From: Catalinimonas alkaloidigena
GTDB taxonomy: Bacteria > Bacteroidota > Bacteroidia > Cytophagales > Cyclobacteriaceae
Assembly: GCF_029504655.1 (NCBI RefSeq)
Contig: NZ_JAQFIL010000001.1
Span: forward strand, 6,391,001 to 6,455,000
DNA: 64,000 nucleotides
Reading direction: 5' to 3'
Position 1 is the first letter of the stretch; each line of letters begins with the position of its first letter. Shown one piece after another: positions 43,570 through 52,280 of the stretch. A program made the translations under genes and the position numbers. Under the pieces are notes generated by a model that was given only the letters and a program-made list of their open reading frames with translations, was not told the DNA's origin and made no database searches.

Positions 43570-44502
43570 ATGAAAATATTATTGACAGGAGCAAACGGCT
43601 ACGTGGGCATGCGCCTGCTACCGGCATTGGTCCGCAATGGACATGACGTAGTGTGCCTCGTGCGGGATAAGCGCCGAATGAAAGCAGACAAATCCCTACA
43701 GGAAAATATTTCTTATTACGAGGCGGACCTATTGAAAGAAGAAACGCTTACAGATCTTCCTCAAGACCTTGATGCAGCTTACTATCTCGTACATTCAATT
43801 GGTGCCTCTGCCGACTATGAAAAACTGGAAGCAAAAGCTGCGCATAACTTTGTAGATAACATCAAAAAAACCAATTGTCGGCAAATCATATACCTTTCCG
43901 GTATTGTGAATGATGAAAATTTATCCAAGCATCTACGGTCACGAAAAAATGTGGAAGATATCCTGATGCAGAGCCAGATTCCTACCACTGTGCTTCGGGC
44001 AGGGATTATCATCGGCTCGGGAGGAGCATCATTTGAGATTATCCGTGACCTGGTAGAGAAACTCCCGGTCATGATCGCTCCTAAGTGGGTAAGCACCAAA
44101 AGCCAGCCTATCGCACTTCGCAACGTCTTACAATACCTCAATGGTGTACTGCTGAGAAATGAGGCTTATAACAGAGTTTTTGACATCGGAGGGCCTGAAG
44201 TACTTACCTACAAGCAAATGCTATTGCAGTTTGCTGAGGTCAGAAAGCTAAAGCGCTACATCATTTCTGTGCCTGTACTTTCTCCCCGCCTTTCGTCTTT
44301 ATGGCTTTACTTCGTTACCAGCACCTCCTTTAAGCTGGCCCGCGGACTGGTAGACAGTATGAAGAACCAGGTGACTGTACAGCATAAAGGCATAGAAGAT
44401 ATTGTGCAGATAGAACTTCTCACCTACAGAGAAGCAGTGGAAAGAGCCTTTAACCGCATCGCCCAAAACGAAGTAATTTCCAGTTGGAAAGACTCTTATT
44501 AA
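43570..44502 (+). CDS. NAD(P)H-binding oxidoreductase, copy 2
   Basis: A 310-residue paralogue of the preceding gene with GANGYVG at residues 7-13 and the same internal motifs. It extends 14 residues further, ending NRIAQNEVISSWKDSY, which resembles the linker that joins the dinucleotide-binding domain to DUF2867 in fused relatives. A stop intervenes, and the DUF2867 domain follows as its own gene 25 bp later. Copy 2 is therefore closer to the ancestral fused state than copy 1. It probably works with the DUF2867 protein as a complex. Confidence 0.9.
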   Translation: MKILLTGANGYVGMRLLPALVRNGHDVVCLVRDKRRMKADKSLQENISYYEADLLKEETLTDLPQDLDAAYYLVHSIGASADYEKLEAKAAHNFVDNIKKTNCRQIIYLSGIVNDENLSKHLRSRKNVEDILMQSQIPTTVLRAGIIIGSGGASFEIIRDLVEKLPVMIAPKWVSTKSQPIALRNVLQYLNGVLLRNEAYNRVFDIGGPEVLTYKQMLLQFAEVRKLKRYIISVPVLSPRLSSLWLYFVTSTSFKLARGLVDSMKNQVTVQHKGIEDIVQIELLTYREAVERAFNRIAQNEVISSWKDSY

Positions 44503-44527
44503 TAGTTCCAAGATAAAAATTAACCTC

Positions 44528-45067
44528 ATGGACCATGTAAAAGTACCGGAATATGGGGTGTACCGTGATATACGCAAAATTCCTTTTGACAAACCCAGAG
44601 AACAGGTCATTAACAATATCTGGAGCATAGGAGGGGAAAGGGGTTGGTACTACCTGGGCTTTCTCTGGAAGATTAGAGGTTTTATGGACCAGATGGTCGG
44701 AGGTGTGGGGCTAAGAAGAGGGCGTCGTAGCCCTAGTCATCTTGTAGCCGGAGATGCGCTGGACTTTTGGCGGGTGCTGGTAGCCGATAGAGGGGAAGGC
44801 AGGTTATTACTGTATGCTGAGATGAAGCTGCCCGGTGACGCCTGGCTGGAGTTTAATGTTATCGAGGAAGAGGGACAATCCTATCTGCTCCAGACAGCTA
44901 CCTATCGTCCTCACGGACTGGCAGGAAGAGGATACTGGTGGGCTGTTTATCCTTTTCATGGGTTTGTCTTTCCGGGTATGGCCAAGCGAATCATTAACTT
45001 TGAAGAGAAACAAAGGAAGATAGAGCAGAAAGAACAAGAAAAGAAAAAAGAAGAAGTTTCTGCATAA
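44528..45067 (+). CDS. DUF2867 protein (split C-terminal domain)
   Basis: A 179-residue soluble protein beginning MDHVKVPEYGVYRDIRKIPF and containing WSIGGERGWYYLGFLWKIRG, GDALDFWRVL and LQTATYRPHGLAGRGYWW. This is the DUF2867 domain that in many bacteria is the C-terminal half of an NAD(P)H-binding protein. Here it is a separate frame, shifted relative to the upstream gene. The last 25 residues are a highly charged lysine/glutamate tail (KQRKIEQKEQEKKKEE). The domain resembles START/SRPBCC-type lipid- or ligand-binding folds; its function is unknown. Confidence 0.87.
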   Translation: MDHVKVPEYGVYRDIRKIPFDKPREQVINNIWSIGGERGWYYLGFLWKIRGFMDQMVGGVGLRRGRRSPSHLVAGDALDFWRVLVADRGEGRLLLYAEMKLPGDAWLEFNVIEEEGQSYLLQTATYRPHGLAGRGYWWAVYPFHGFVFPGMAKRIINFEEKQRKIEQKEQEKKKEEVSA

Positions 45068-45185
45068 CATACAATTTTGCAACTCTGGGAGGTATAGGTT
45101 ATAGTTAGAAACAGAAACTCAACTATATTATAATAAGTAAGGTGACACTATTAGTTTAAATCATTGCTTTGTAGCAAGATACTCG

Positions 45186-45268
45186 CTTCAGTTTCTAACT
45201 GAAGTGGACAAATGAAGCAAAGTCTCAGACTTTGCCCTCATTCATGATTTCAGTCTTTAAGACTGAAA
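45186..45268. repeat. Array of three perfect inverted repeats
   Basis: Three compact palindromes in 83 bp: CTTCAGTT-tct-AACTGAAG (45186-45204), GCAAAGTCT-c-AGACTTTGC (45217-45235) and TTTCAGTCTT-t-AAGACTGAAA (45248-45268). The middle one can extend through AATGA/TCATT on its flanks (45211-45242). Stems are 8-10 bp with loops of 1-3 nt. Nothing else is coded here. It could be a dispersed repeat cassette, a transcription terminator cluster or a set of protein-binding sites. Confidence 0.75.
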
Positions 45269-45348
45269 CCAGTTTTTAGTTTAATGTAAATAAGTCTTCA
45301 TACTTAATACAAAGAACCCAATACTAAGAATCATAACACTACTAAAAC

Positions 45349-46464
45349 TTGAATGATGTAACGGTTATTGGAGGAGGTTTGGCAGGGTTGGTCAATGCCA
45401 TTCTGCTGGCCCGCTCAGGGCTACAAGTACAACTTATTGAGAAGAAGCATTATCCTTTCCATAAAGTTTGTGGCGAATATATATCCAATGAAGTGCTGCC
45501 TTTTCTTAAGTTTCACGACCTTTATCCTACTGCTTTGCAGCCGGTAGCTATCCGCAACTTTATGCTTACCGCAGTTTCGGGAAAAAGCAGCAGCATGTCT
45601 TTAGATCTGGGAGGCTTTGGTATCAGCCGTTATGCACTGGATCATTTTCTTTATCAAAAAGCTGTGGACGCTGGTGTCGCTTGCCTGTCAGGTACAGCCG
45701 TGCAGGAAGTAGCTTATGAAGAGAGTCATTTCATTATTACACTCCCGCATGCACAACAATTACAAAGCCGGCTTGTCATTGGCGCTTATGGCAAACGTTC
45801 ACGGCTGGATAAGCAGCTGAATCGTAAATTTACTACCCAAAGTTCCCCTTATATTGGGGTAAAATACCATCTACATGCAGATTTTCCTGAAGATATGATC
45901 GCGCTGCACAATTTCAGGGGAGGCTACTGTGGTATCAGCGGGGTGGAAGATGGCAAATACAATATGTGTTATCTGGGCAGCCGCCAGGATTTGAGAAAGT
46001 ACGGCAGCATAGAGGCTATGGAAAAGGCCATATTGTATGAAAATCCGCATCTCAAAAAGCTTTTTACCGAATCAGACTTTCTGTTTGATAAACCTGAGGT
46101 GATTAATGCAGTCTCCTTTGCCCCTAAACTTCCGGTAGAAAACCATATCCTGATGTCGGGCGATACTGCCGGGCTGATTACTCCGCTCTGTGGCAATGGT
46201 ATGGCAATGGCCATTCACTCCGCCAAACTACTTTCAGCCCTCATCATTCAGCATTACAAAAGCAGTCACTTCAAACAAGAAAGGTTAGAAAAAGCCTACA
46301 GCAGCGCCTGGACTAAACTTTTTGCCCAACGCTTATGGGTAGGAAGGAATGTGCAACGCCTCTTTGGCAGCGTACTGGTCTCAGAAGTTGGCGTTGGAAT
46401 GATTTCAAATGTAAAGCCGCTCGCCCGTAAGATCATGCGTGCTACGCACGGAACACCCTTTTAA
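45349..46464 (+). CDS. FAD-dependent oxidoreductase (geranylgeranyl reductase-like)
   Basis: A 371-residue flavoprotein of the FixC/geranylgeranyl reductase superfamily. The FAD Rossmann motif VIGGGLAGLVNAILLARSG opens the protein, followed by HKVCGEYISNEVLPFL, and the second FAD motif MSGDTAGLITPLCGNGMAMAIHSA is near residue 268. Translation starts at a TTG (45349), as the first valine-aspartate codons leave no room for an ATG in frame. Family members reduce isoprenoid chains or hydroxylate polyketides; no such pathway gene is next to it. The M16 peptidase follows 115 bp later. Confidence 0.88.
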   Translation: MNDVTVIGGGLAGLVNAILLARSGLQVQLIEKKHYPFHKVCGEYISNEVLPFLKFHDLYPTALQPVAIRNFMLTAVSGKSSSMSLDLGGFGISRYALDHFLYQKAVDAGVACLSGTAVQEVAYEESHFIITLPHAQQLQSRLVIGAYGKRSRLDKQLNRKFTTQSSPYIGVKYHLHADFPEDMIALHNFRGGYCGISGVEDGKYNMCYLGSRQDLRKYGSIEAMEKAILYENPHLKKLFTESDFLFDKPEVINAVSFAPKLPVENHILMSGDTAGLITPLCGNGMAMAIHSAKLLSALIIQHYKSSHFKQERLEKAYSSAWTKLFAQRLWVGRNVQRLFGSVLVSEVGVGMISNVKPLARKIMRATHGTPF

Positions 46465-46579
46465 TATTTATTCTGAAATAAGACTTCAGAAACTAAACTA
46501 ACATTAGCCTCATTTCTGTTATTTTAGCGTCCTTCTTTGAATACAAAGTATCTTAGGCAGCTAGGATCTTAAATTATTT

Positions 46580-47818
46580 ATGACAGAATACGAATTATAT
46601 ACCCTTCCTAACGGGATCAGAATAGCACATAAACAGATTACGCATAGTAAAGTGGTTCACTGTGGCTTTATCCTGGACATCGGTAGCCGGGATGAAAAGC
46701 CTGCACAGCATGGTATTGCCCACTTTTGGGAGCATATGGCCTTTAAAGGCACCAAAAAACGCAAGGCTTTCCACATTATCAACCGCCTGGATTCGGTGGG
46801 TGGAGAGCTCAATGCCTATACGACCAAAGAGAAAATCTGCTTCTATGCTTCCGTGCTGGACCGCCACTTTGATAATGCTTTTGAGCTACTCACCGACATT
46901 ACCTTTGACTCCGTTTTTCCGGAAAAGCAGATTGAGCGCGAGCGCAATGTGATTCTGGAAGAGATGTCCATGTACTACGACTCCCCCGAAGATGCCATAC
47001 AGGATGATTTTGATGAGGTAGTCTTTGGCAAGCACCCGCTGGGCATGAACATTCTGGGTACCAGTGAGAGCATCCGCCGCTTCCATCGGGAAGATTTTAA
47101 AAATTTTGTGCAGGAAAATCTGGATACGGGCAAGTTGGTCTTTTCCTGTGTAGGCAATTTGCCTATGAAAAAGGTAATCCGTCTGGCCGAGAAATACCTA
47201 AAAGACATACCGGCCCAGCATTCCAACAGAAAAAGAAAGTCTTTCAACAAATATGTCCCCAAGCAAGTCAAAGTAGAGCGCACGCTTACACAGGCGCAGT
47301 GCGCCATCGGACGCGATGCTTATCCCGTGCAGCACCATGATAGCCTTACTTTTTTTATGCTGACCAATTTGTTGGGCGGCCCCAGCATGAACACCCGCCT
47401 CAATATGGCTTTGCGTGAGAAGCATGGGCTGGTCTATGCCGTAGATGCCGAATACCAGTCATATACTGATACGGGAATGTTTTCCATCTACTTTGGCACC
47501 GAGCCCCGGCAATTGGAAAAAGCGACAGCTTATGTGATGAAAGAGCTCAAAAGGCTGCGCGAAGTTCCACTGGGCAGCATGCAGTTGCACCGCACCAAAG
47601 AACAGTTGATGGGACAGTTGGCTATGAACAGTGAGAATAACCAAAGCCTGATGCTGGCGATGGCCCGCAGCATTCTGGATGATTACGAGATGGAGCCCCT
47701 GGAAAGGCTCTATGAAAAGATAGGCGCTACCGATGCTAAAAAAATACAGGCAGTAGCCCGGGAAATGTTGCAGGAAAAAGATCTTTCTGTGCTGAGCTTT
47801 GTGCCTAAAGCTGGTTAA
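46580..47818 (+). CDS. M16 family zinc metallopeptidase
   Basis: A 412-residue insulinase/processing-peptidase type protein. The inverted zinc motif HFWEH lies at residues 48-52, with the distal glutamate in ERNVILEEM. The second half holds the non-catalytic M16 domain (MNTRLNMALREKHGLVYAVDAEYQSYTDTG). There is no signal peptide, so it may act in the cytosol. Length fits single-chain bacterial M16B proteins that form dimers. It is not coupled to its neighbours. Confidence 0.93.
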   Translation: MTEYELYTLPNGIRIAHKQITHSKVVHCGFILDIGSRDEKPAQHGIAHFWEHMAFKGTKKRKAFHIINRLDSVGGELNAYTTKEKICFYASVLDRHFDNAFELLTDITFDSVFPEKQIERERNVILEEMSMYYDSPEDAIQDDFDEVVFGKHPLGMNILGTSESIRRFHREDFKNFVQENLDTGKLVFSCVGNLPMKKVIRLAEKYLKDIPAQHSNRKRKSFNKYVPKQVKVERTLTQAQCAIGRDAYPVQHHDSLTFFMLTNLLGGPSMNTRLNMALREKHGLVYAVDAEYQSYTDTGMFSIYFGTEPRQLEKATAYVMKELKRLREVPLGSMQLHRTKEQLMGQLAMNSENNQSLMLAMARSILDDYEMEPLERLYEKIGATDAKKIQAVAREMLQEKDLSVLSFVPKAG

Positions 47819-47985
47819 CAGCAGTAACTGCTTTGTTTCTATATATTGGGTGACGTCTCGGCTACGAGTTGTTGCGAGTTTAAGCACTCAATTTAGTCAA
47901 TAAATACTGAATGGTTGAACCGTTAGAATTTTTTGTAAGTAAGCTAGAATAAGCAATTGCTTATAGCCATTGTTAAGCACAGTTT

Positions 47986-48441
47986 TTAGTCGTTTATTTC
48001 GACTACCATATAAACAGAAGCGGCAATATTATGTGGAACACTAACTCCAACTGCTGTTCGAGTATGCTTGCCAATTTCTCCAAAAACTTGCACAATAAGA
48101 TCTGAAGCACCATTCATGGCATCTGCTTGTTCTGTATTGTCAGAGGTAGAATTCACTAACCCGTGCATCGCAACAATGCTAGTTACTTTGTCAAGTGGGC
48201 AAATTGTTTTTATAGCAGCTAAACATCCAATGGCGCATAATTTTGTCGCATTTTTGCTTTCTTCTAATGTAATATCCTTTCCAAGTTTCCCTTTTTGAAT
48301 AACTCCATTTTTTATGGGAATTTGACCTGCAATATAGATTAGGTTTCCCGTTCGTTTCGCTGGAATATAATTTGCAACGGGTTTTGGTGCTTCTGGTAAT
48401 TCAATACCCAATTCAATTAATTTTGACTCTATTTTACTCAT
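47986..48441 (-). CDS. RidA family protein (YjgF-like)
   Basis: A 151-residue member of the RidA/YER057c/UK114 superfamily, in the longer subgroup. Markers are NLIYIAGQIPIKNGVIQKGKLG, AIGCLAAIKTICPLDKVTSIV and the C-terminal HTRTAVGVSVPHNIAASVYMVVEI with the conserved arginine. Some members deaminate reactive enamine/imine intermediates. It overlaps the mddA-like gene by 4 bp and is the last gene of the OsmC-MddA-RidA group. Base composition is more AT-rich than in the neighbouring core genes. Confidence 0.9.
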   Translation of the reverse strand: MSKIESKLIELGIELPEAPKPVANYIPAKRTGNLIYIAGQIPIKNGVIQKGKLGKDITLEESKNATKLCAIGCLAAIKTICPLDKVTSIVAMHGLVNSTSDNTEQADAMNGASDLIVQVFGEIGKHTRTAVGVSVPHNIAASVYMVVEIND

Positions 48442-49184
48442 CTGCCCTTGAATTTGTTTTTTGTAAAAGGGACAATCATAGGCACCTCTTTTTGGTACGT
48501 TTCATATTTTTCTCCAATAAATTTACGAAGGTCTTTTTCTTCTAAATATTTTACTGCAATTAGAATATATATAGTGGTAACTGTGGTAAATAATAAATGT
48601 CCACCGGTCATAGTAGGTGTTGCCCAAAAGGCGATTATAAAACCAAGCATAATAGGATGTCTAATTACTTTATATAAATAGTTGGTTTGAAATTTTGGAT
48701 TAGGAGTTTGTCTGTTTTTTAGATTATCAAAAATCTGTGCCAGACCAAAAAGCTCAAAATGATTAATCATGAACGTGGAGAGTAGAACAATAAGCCAACC
48801 TGTAAAGAAGATGCCTGTTAGAATATTTGCGGCAATATCACCTTCGATCTCCCATATAATAGTTGTGATGGGTCTCCATTGCCAATAGATCAGAAGAAGA
48901 GCTAAGCTTGATAGAAGTATGTATGTACTTCGCTCCATTGCGGGACTGACAATAGTCAGAAACCATTTCTTAAATGCTGGTCTGGCCATTATGCTATGTT
49001 GTAAAGCAAATACGCTTAATAAAACCGCATTGATAAATAGGGAAGAAAACCATGTCGTTTCTGCACCTGAATCTATTGATTTTGGAACAAAAATATTACC
49101 TACAAAACCTATCGCATATAAAAAGGCTATTAGAAAAATAAAATAGGCTAAAATACCGTAAAGTAAGATGATTGATTTTTTCAT
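48438..49184 (-). CDS. mddA: Probable methanethiol S-methyltransferase MddA
   Basis: A 248-residue membrane methyltransferase if started at ATG 49184 (the longer frame adds 12 residues). About six hydrophobic segments are present; AIGFVGNIFVPKSIDSG, LQHSIMARPAFKKWF and ERSTYILLSSLALLLIYWQWRPI are close to MddA proteins as I remember them, and KVIRHPIMLGFIIAFWATP is the SAM-binding segment shared with isoprenylcysteine methyltransferases. MddA methylates methanethiol to dimethyl sulfide. An NnrU/ICMT relative with another substrate remains possible. It lies 10 bp after osmC and overlaps ridA. Confidence 0.8.
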   Translation of the reverse strand: MKKSIILLYGILAYFIFLIAFLYAIGFVGNIFVPKSIDSGAETTWFSSLFINAVLLSVFALQHSIMARPAFKKWFLTIVSPAMERSTYILLSSLALLLIYWQWRPITTIIWEIEGDIAANILTGIFFTGWLIVLLSTFMINHFELFGLAQIFDNLKNRQTPNPKFQTNYLYKVIRHPIMLGFIIAFWATPTMTGGHLLFTTVTTIYILIAVKYLEEKDLRKFIGEKYETYQKEVPMIVPFTKNKFKGR

Positions 49185-49194
49185 GATGTATGTT

Positions 49195-49776
49195 TTAGTT
49201 TTTAATTTTGATGTCTGCATTTAAAGTAATTGGAACACCTTTACATATAGTTTGATGCACTATACAACTATGTTTTGCTCCTTTTATTAATGTATTCAGG
49301 AGCTTTTCATTTGTGTTTTTAGCAGTAATTATTACCTCTATGTGCATAGATTGAAACCCTACTGGAACAGATTTATCAATCATTAATGTACCTCGTACAT
49401 CTATTCGATCAGTTGTTCTTATTTTCGTTTGAAGGAGTTTTATTCCTAATTTGTTGGAGATTATTCTAATTGTGCTTTCAAAACAAGAAGCCAAGGAGGC
49501 ACAGAGCATATCACCTGGATTTGGAAAATCGTGATCACCACCAACAGCTTCATGAACTCCAATTCTGAATGGAACTTTCATTTTATCATTAATAAGGACC
49601 GTAGTTCTAAATGGGTCTTGAAGGTCTGTACCAATAACTTCCGAAGCATCTGTGATCCATGCTGAGGAAGGAACACTGCAATATTTATCATTAAGAAGTG
49701 TATGCCTTTGGCGAACTACAGAAGCACCTCTAGTGGAGAGTGAACCTTTGCTTGTATTCTCTTTTCTAGGCATCAT
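49195..49776 (-). CDS. OsmC family peroxiredoxin-like protein
   Basis: A 193-residue OsmC/Ohr-type protein with two active-site cysteines in GDMLCASLASCFEST and AKHSCIVHQTI, and the conserved glutamate/arginine-bearing front part (FRIGVHEAVGGDHDFPNPG). Such proteins reduce organic hydroperoxides using thiols. An N-terminal extension of about 30 basic residues (PRKENTSKGSLSTRG) precedes the fold. It is first in the group with mddA and ridA, downstream of an AraC regulator on the same strand. Confidence 0.9.
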   Translation of the reverse strand: MMPRKENTSKGSLSTRGASVVRQRHTLLNDKYCSVPSSAWITDASEVIGTDLQDPFRTTVLINDKMKVPFRIGVHEAVGGDHDFPNPGDMLCASLASCFESTIRIISNKLGIKLLQTKIRTTDRIDVRGTLMIDKSVPVGFQSMHIEVIITAKNTNEKLLNTLIKGAKHSCIVHQTICKGVPITLNADIKIKN

Positions 49777-49879
49777 ATTTAATATGGGATTAAGTAATGA
49801 TGCAAAGATTAGCCGAAGAATCTTCTCCGTGCTTTCTTAAAAGTCCAAATGATGTTCTTTAAGGGTCAAGAAACGTATG

Positions 49880-50746
49880 CTATACCTCTATATGGAGAGC
49901 CTTGTAGCGGTTGGGGCTGAGGTTCAACTTCTTCTTGAATGATCGGCTAAAGTGAGAGCTGTTCTTGAATCCACTTTCATAGCCTATCTGACTGACCGTC
50001 ATATCTGTTCCAAGAAGCAGGTTTGTCGCATGTTCTATTCTCTTATCCATCAACCACTTGCCCGGTGTGGTATTGAAATACTCCTTGAACTCTCGTTTGA
50101 ATGAAGACAAGCTTTTACCACAAAGCTTAGCATAGTCTATGATGGCCAAGTCATGGAGAAAATTCTCTGTCATAGTATTTTCAATGGTCAACTTTGCGTC
50201 CAGAGTAATTGAATTGAAATAATTCAGCACAGCTTTGTTCTTAGTGTTAAGCACAATATTGAATAAAAGTTCTTTGAATTTTATCTCCACAAGGGACTTT
50301 GGAATGGGCACACTTTGCTTGAGATAATTGAAGATGCTTTCTATTAAGGTCCTAAACGAATCATCGGTGTCGATATTGAAGATTTGATCGTACTTGATAT
50401 GATCGTTCTGTTGTTTGATCAAAGAAGGGGTCTCTTCCAGAAATTTCTTTATGAATCTGTCATTGATAAAGAATAGCATCACACAGTAGTCGTTTTCCAG
50501 ATACTGCTTCGTAGTGTAGACGCCTTTTCTTACAAAAAGTGCATCCCCTGCTGTGAGTCTGTGTGTTTGCTTAGGGGTTATCCAATCCTTTTTACCACTA
50601 ATGACAAAGGTGATCAAATGACTCTCTATCCATAATTGATACTCCTCAATATTAATTGGACATTTATATTCTACGAATAAAAAATCATTTCCAACAAGCT
50701 TGTTGAATGTAGGATGATTTTTGAAGTATTCGTATACGTTGATCAC
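49880..50746 (-). CDS. AraC family transcriptional regulator
   Basis: A 288-residue regulator with an N-terminal cupin-like sensing domain (about 1-150: THRLTAGDALFVRKGVYT) and a C-terminal double helix-turn-helix (SLSSFKREFKEYFNTTPGKWLMDKR, then VSQIGYESGFKNSSHFSRSFKKK followed by SPNRYK). It lies 103 bp upstream of osmC in the same direction and is the obvious candidate to control the osmC-mddA-ridA genes, although the link is by position only. Confidence 0.93.
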   Translation of the reverse strand: MINVYEYFKNHPTFNKLVGNDFLFVEYKCPINIEEYQLWIESHLITFVISGKKDWITPKQTHRLTAGDALFVRKGVYTTKQYLENDYCVMLFFINDRFIKKFLEETPSLIKQQNDHIKYDQIFNIDTDDSFRTLIESIFNYLKQSVPIPKSLVEIKFKELLFNIVLNTKNKAVLNYFNSITLDAKLTIENTMTENFLHDLAIIDYAKLCGKSLSSFKREFKEYFNTTPGKWLMDKRIEHATNLLLGTDMTVSQIGYESGFKNSSHFSRSFKKKLNLSPNRYKALHIEV

Positions 50747-51566
50747 GTTGCTGTTTTTGGTTTTATAAAAATTCTGGCTAACGTCAGTTAAAGTACAATA
50801 AATTTATTAGTTAATTTCTATTTATTGCTTCACCTTTAGATCTCATAATTCGGTTTGGGATGTTAACTTAAGAAATTAATTGAGTTTCTTAATATGGGGA
50901 ATTCTGACTAACGGTGATGTACAACTATACGGGCTGCTTTAAACACCGCTCTTTTTATAATTTTACTCAACTTCTAAATTTAAAGTTCTTACTCTAGCCC
51001 CCCACACCTACCAGCCTGTAAGCTGAACTTTGTTGGTTGCAGGCTAACTTTTACAGACCGCGAAGCGGATCTAAACGCTTGTAGCCAACTACTGTATAGC
51101 TGCAATACAAATTGCAACTACTCGCTCATAACAGTAATATAGGGAATGCTTATAAGTCTTTGAAGATACTTTTGATAAAATAAGCGTTTACTCTTATCTG
51201 ACTGTTAAACGTTTATAAACGCATGTTGCCCTGCTACGCTGTATTTAGAAGATTATTGCTTTATAAGCCTGCTTAAATTTATGGGTATGCAATATGGCTT
51301 TTTTATCATATTCAGCGGGGAAATCCAAGAGATACAAAAAGCCGATGCAGGCATTAAGATGGAATATAGCCTTCTTAGTGGATCAAGCGCCTGCACTGCT
51401 TACCGACTCCCCTACCAATTGAATAATCATAATCTTGAAGGGGCAACTATCGGTAACATATAAGTTTACCCCATACTTTCTTCAACTTCATTGAAGCAAT
51501 AAAGAGCCAACTTATAAAAGATACTTACTGAATGAAGGACATTGGAGAAGAGGTGTTTGTCATCTC
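50747..51566. other. Gene-free region with short inverted repeats
   Basis: About 820 bp without a convincing gene; one 60-codon frame (51281-51463) has no protein-like features. Around 51013-51116 there are clustered small palindromes: AGCCTG/CAGGCT (51013-51045), CCGC-gaa-GCGG (51058-51068) and TGCAAT-acaa-ATTGCA (51101-51116). The pattern suggests a degraded mobile or dispersed repeat element flanking the AT-rich gene block. Confidence 0.5.
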
Positions 51567-52280
51567 CTAAAACTGCACATAGTACCCCAGCGTGATCATG
51601 ACGGAGTTCATGAGGAGGGGGTTGGGAACCTGGGTAATGTTTTTGTTTAGGACGGAGGTAAAGCCCAGGCTGTAGCGTCCGCCCAGTTGAAACATGCCTA
51701 CCGCGGTCACCACTTCAAAACCCGCTCCTCCGCCTATGCCAATGTTAAAGCGATTATCTCTCCCCTCCTGAAACTGATAAGTGATTTGCTCATCGGTGAT
51801 GCTGGCCTCTCTCTCGGAGCTGTGAGAAAGCAGATAGCTGAGAAAAATTCCCGCTTCCAGATAAATACGCACATTTCTTTGGCCTATATAGCCATGTGCC
51901 ATGATTGGAACATCAATGTAGTTGAGCGTTTGACGAAAAAACAGGCTATCGGTAAATTCGCTTTTTAGGGTGTCCAGAAAATATTGCTCCCAGCCTTTCT
52001 CTGTATAATTTATCCCAACCTGCAAACTAAAATTGGGCTGTGCGTAGTACTGCACTGACAAGCCTCCGGTATAGCCTAAGGTCGGATTCAGATTTGGATT
52101 GGATATGGTTAGCACATCATTAGGCTCAAAAATAAAAGAGAATCCGCCACCATGCCGGGTACCGATACTCAGCTTAGACCATGTTTCGGATTTCACCTCC
52201 AATGAATCCTGGGCCTGAGCCTGCAGGCTCAAACACAACAGCAGACTAAAAAAGACGAGTTTATACCTGTATGTTACCAT
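51567..52280 (-). CDS. Outer membrane beta-barrel protein (PorT-like)
   Basis: A 237-residue exported protein from ATG 52280; the longer frame starts inside anmK and would hide the signal peptide. The signal (VTYRYKLVFFSLLLCLSLQAQAQ) is clear. The mature chain has alternating beta strands with aromatic ends (LSIGTRHGGGFSFIF, LGYTGGLSVQYYAQPNFSLQVGINYTE, GGRYSLGFTSVL, VMITLGYYVQF) typical of an eight-stranded outer membrane barrel. The gene overlaps the end of anmK by 20 bp. The family is broad and function is unknown. Confidence 0.88.
   Translation of the reverse strand: MVTYRYKLVFFSLLLCLSLQAQAQDSLEVKSETWSKLSIGTRHGGGFSFIFEPNDVLTISNPNLNPTLGYTGGLSVQYYAQPNFSLQVGINYTEKGWEQYFLDTLKSEFTDSLFFRQTLNYIDVPIMAHGYIGQRNVRIYLEAGIFLSYLLSHSSEREASITDEQITYQFQEGRDNRFNIGIGGGAGFEVVTAVGMFQLGGRYSLGFTSVLNKNITQVPNPLLMNSVMITLGYYVQF

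Noticed and set aside
51281..51463. 60-codon frame in the gap before the barrel gene
   Set aside because: No signal, domain or start-site support, and it lies in repeat-rich DNA.
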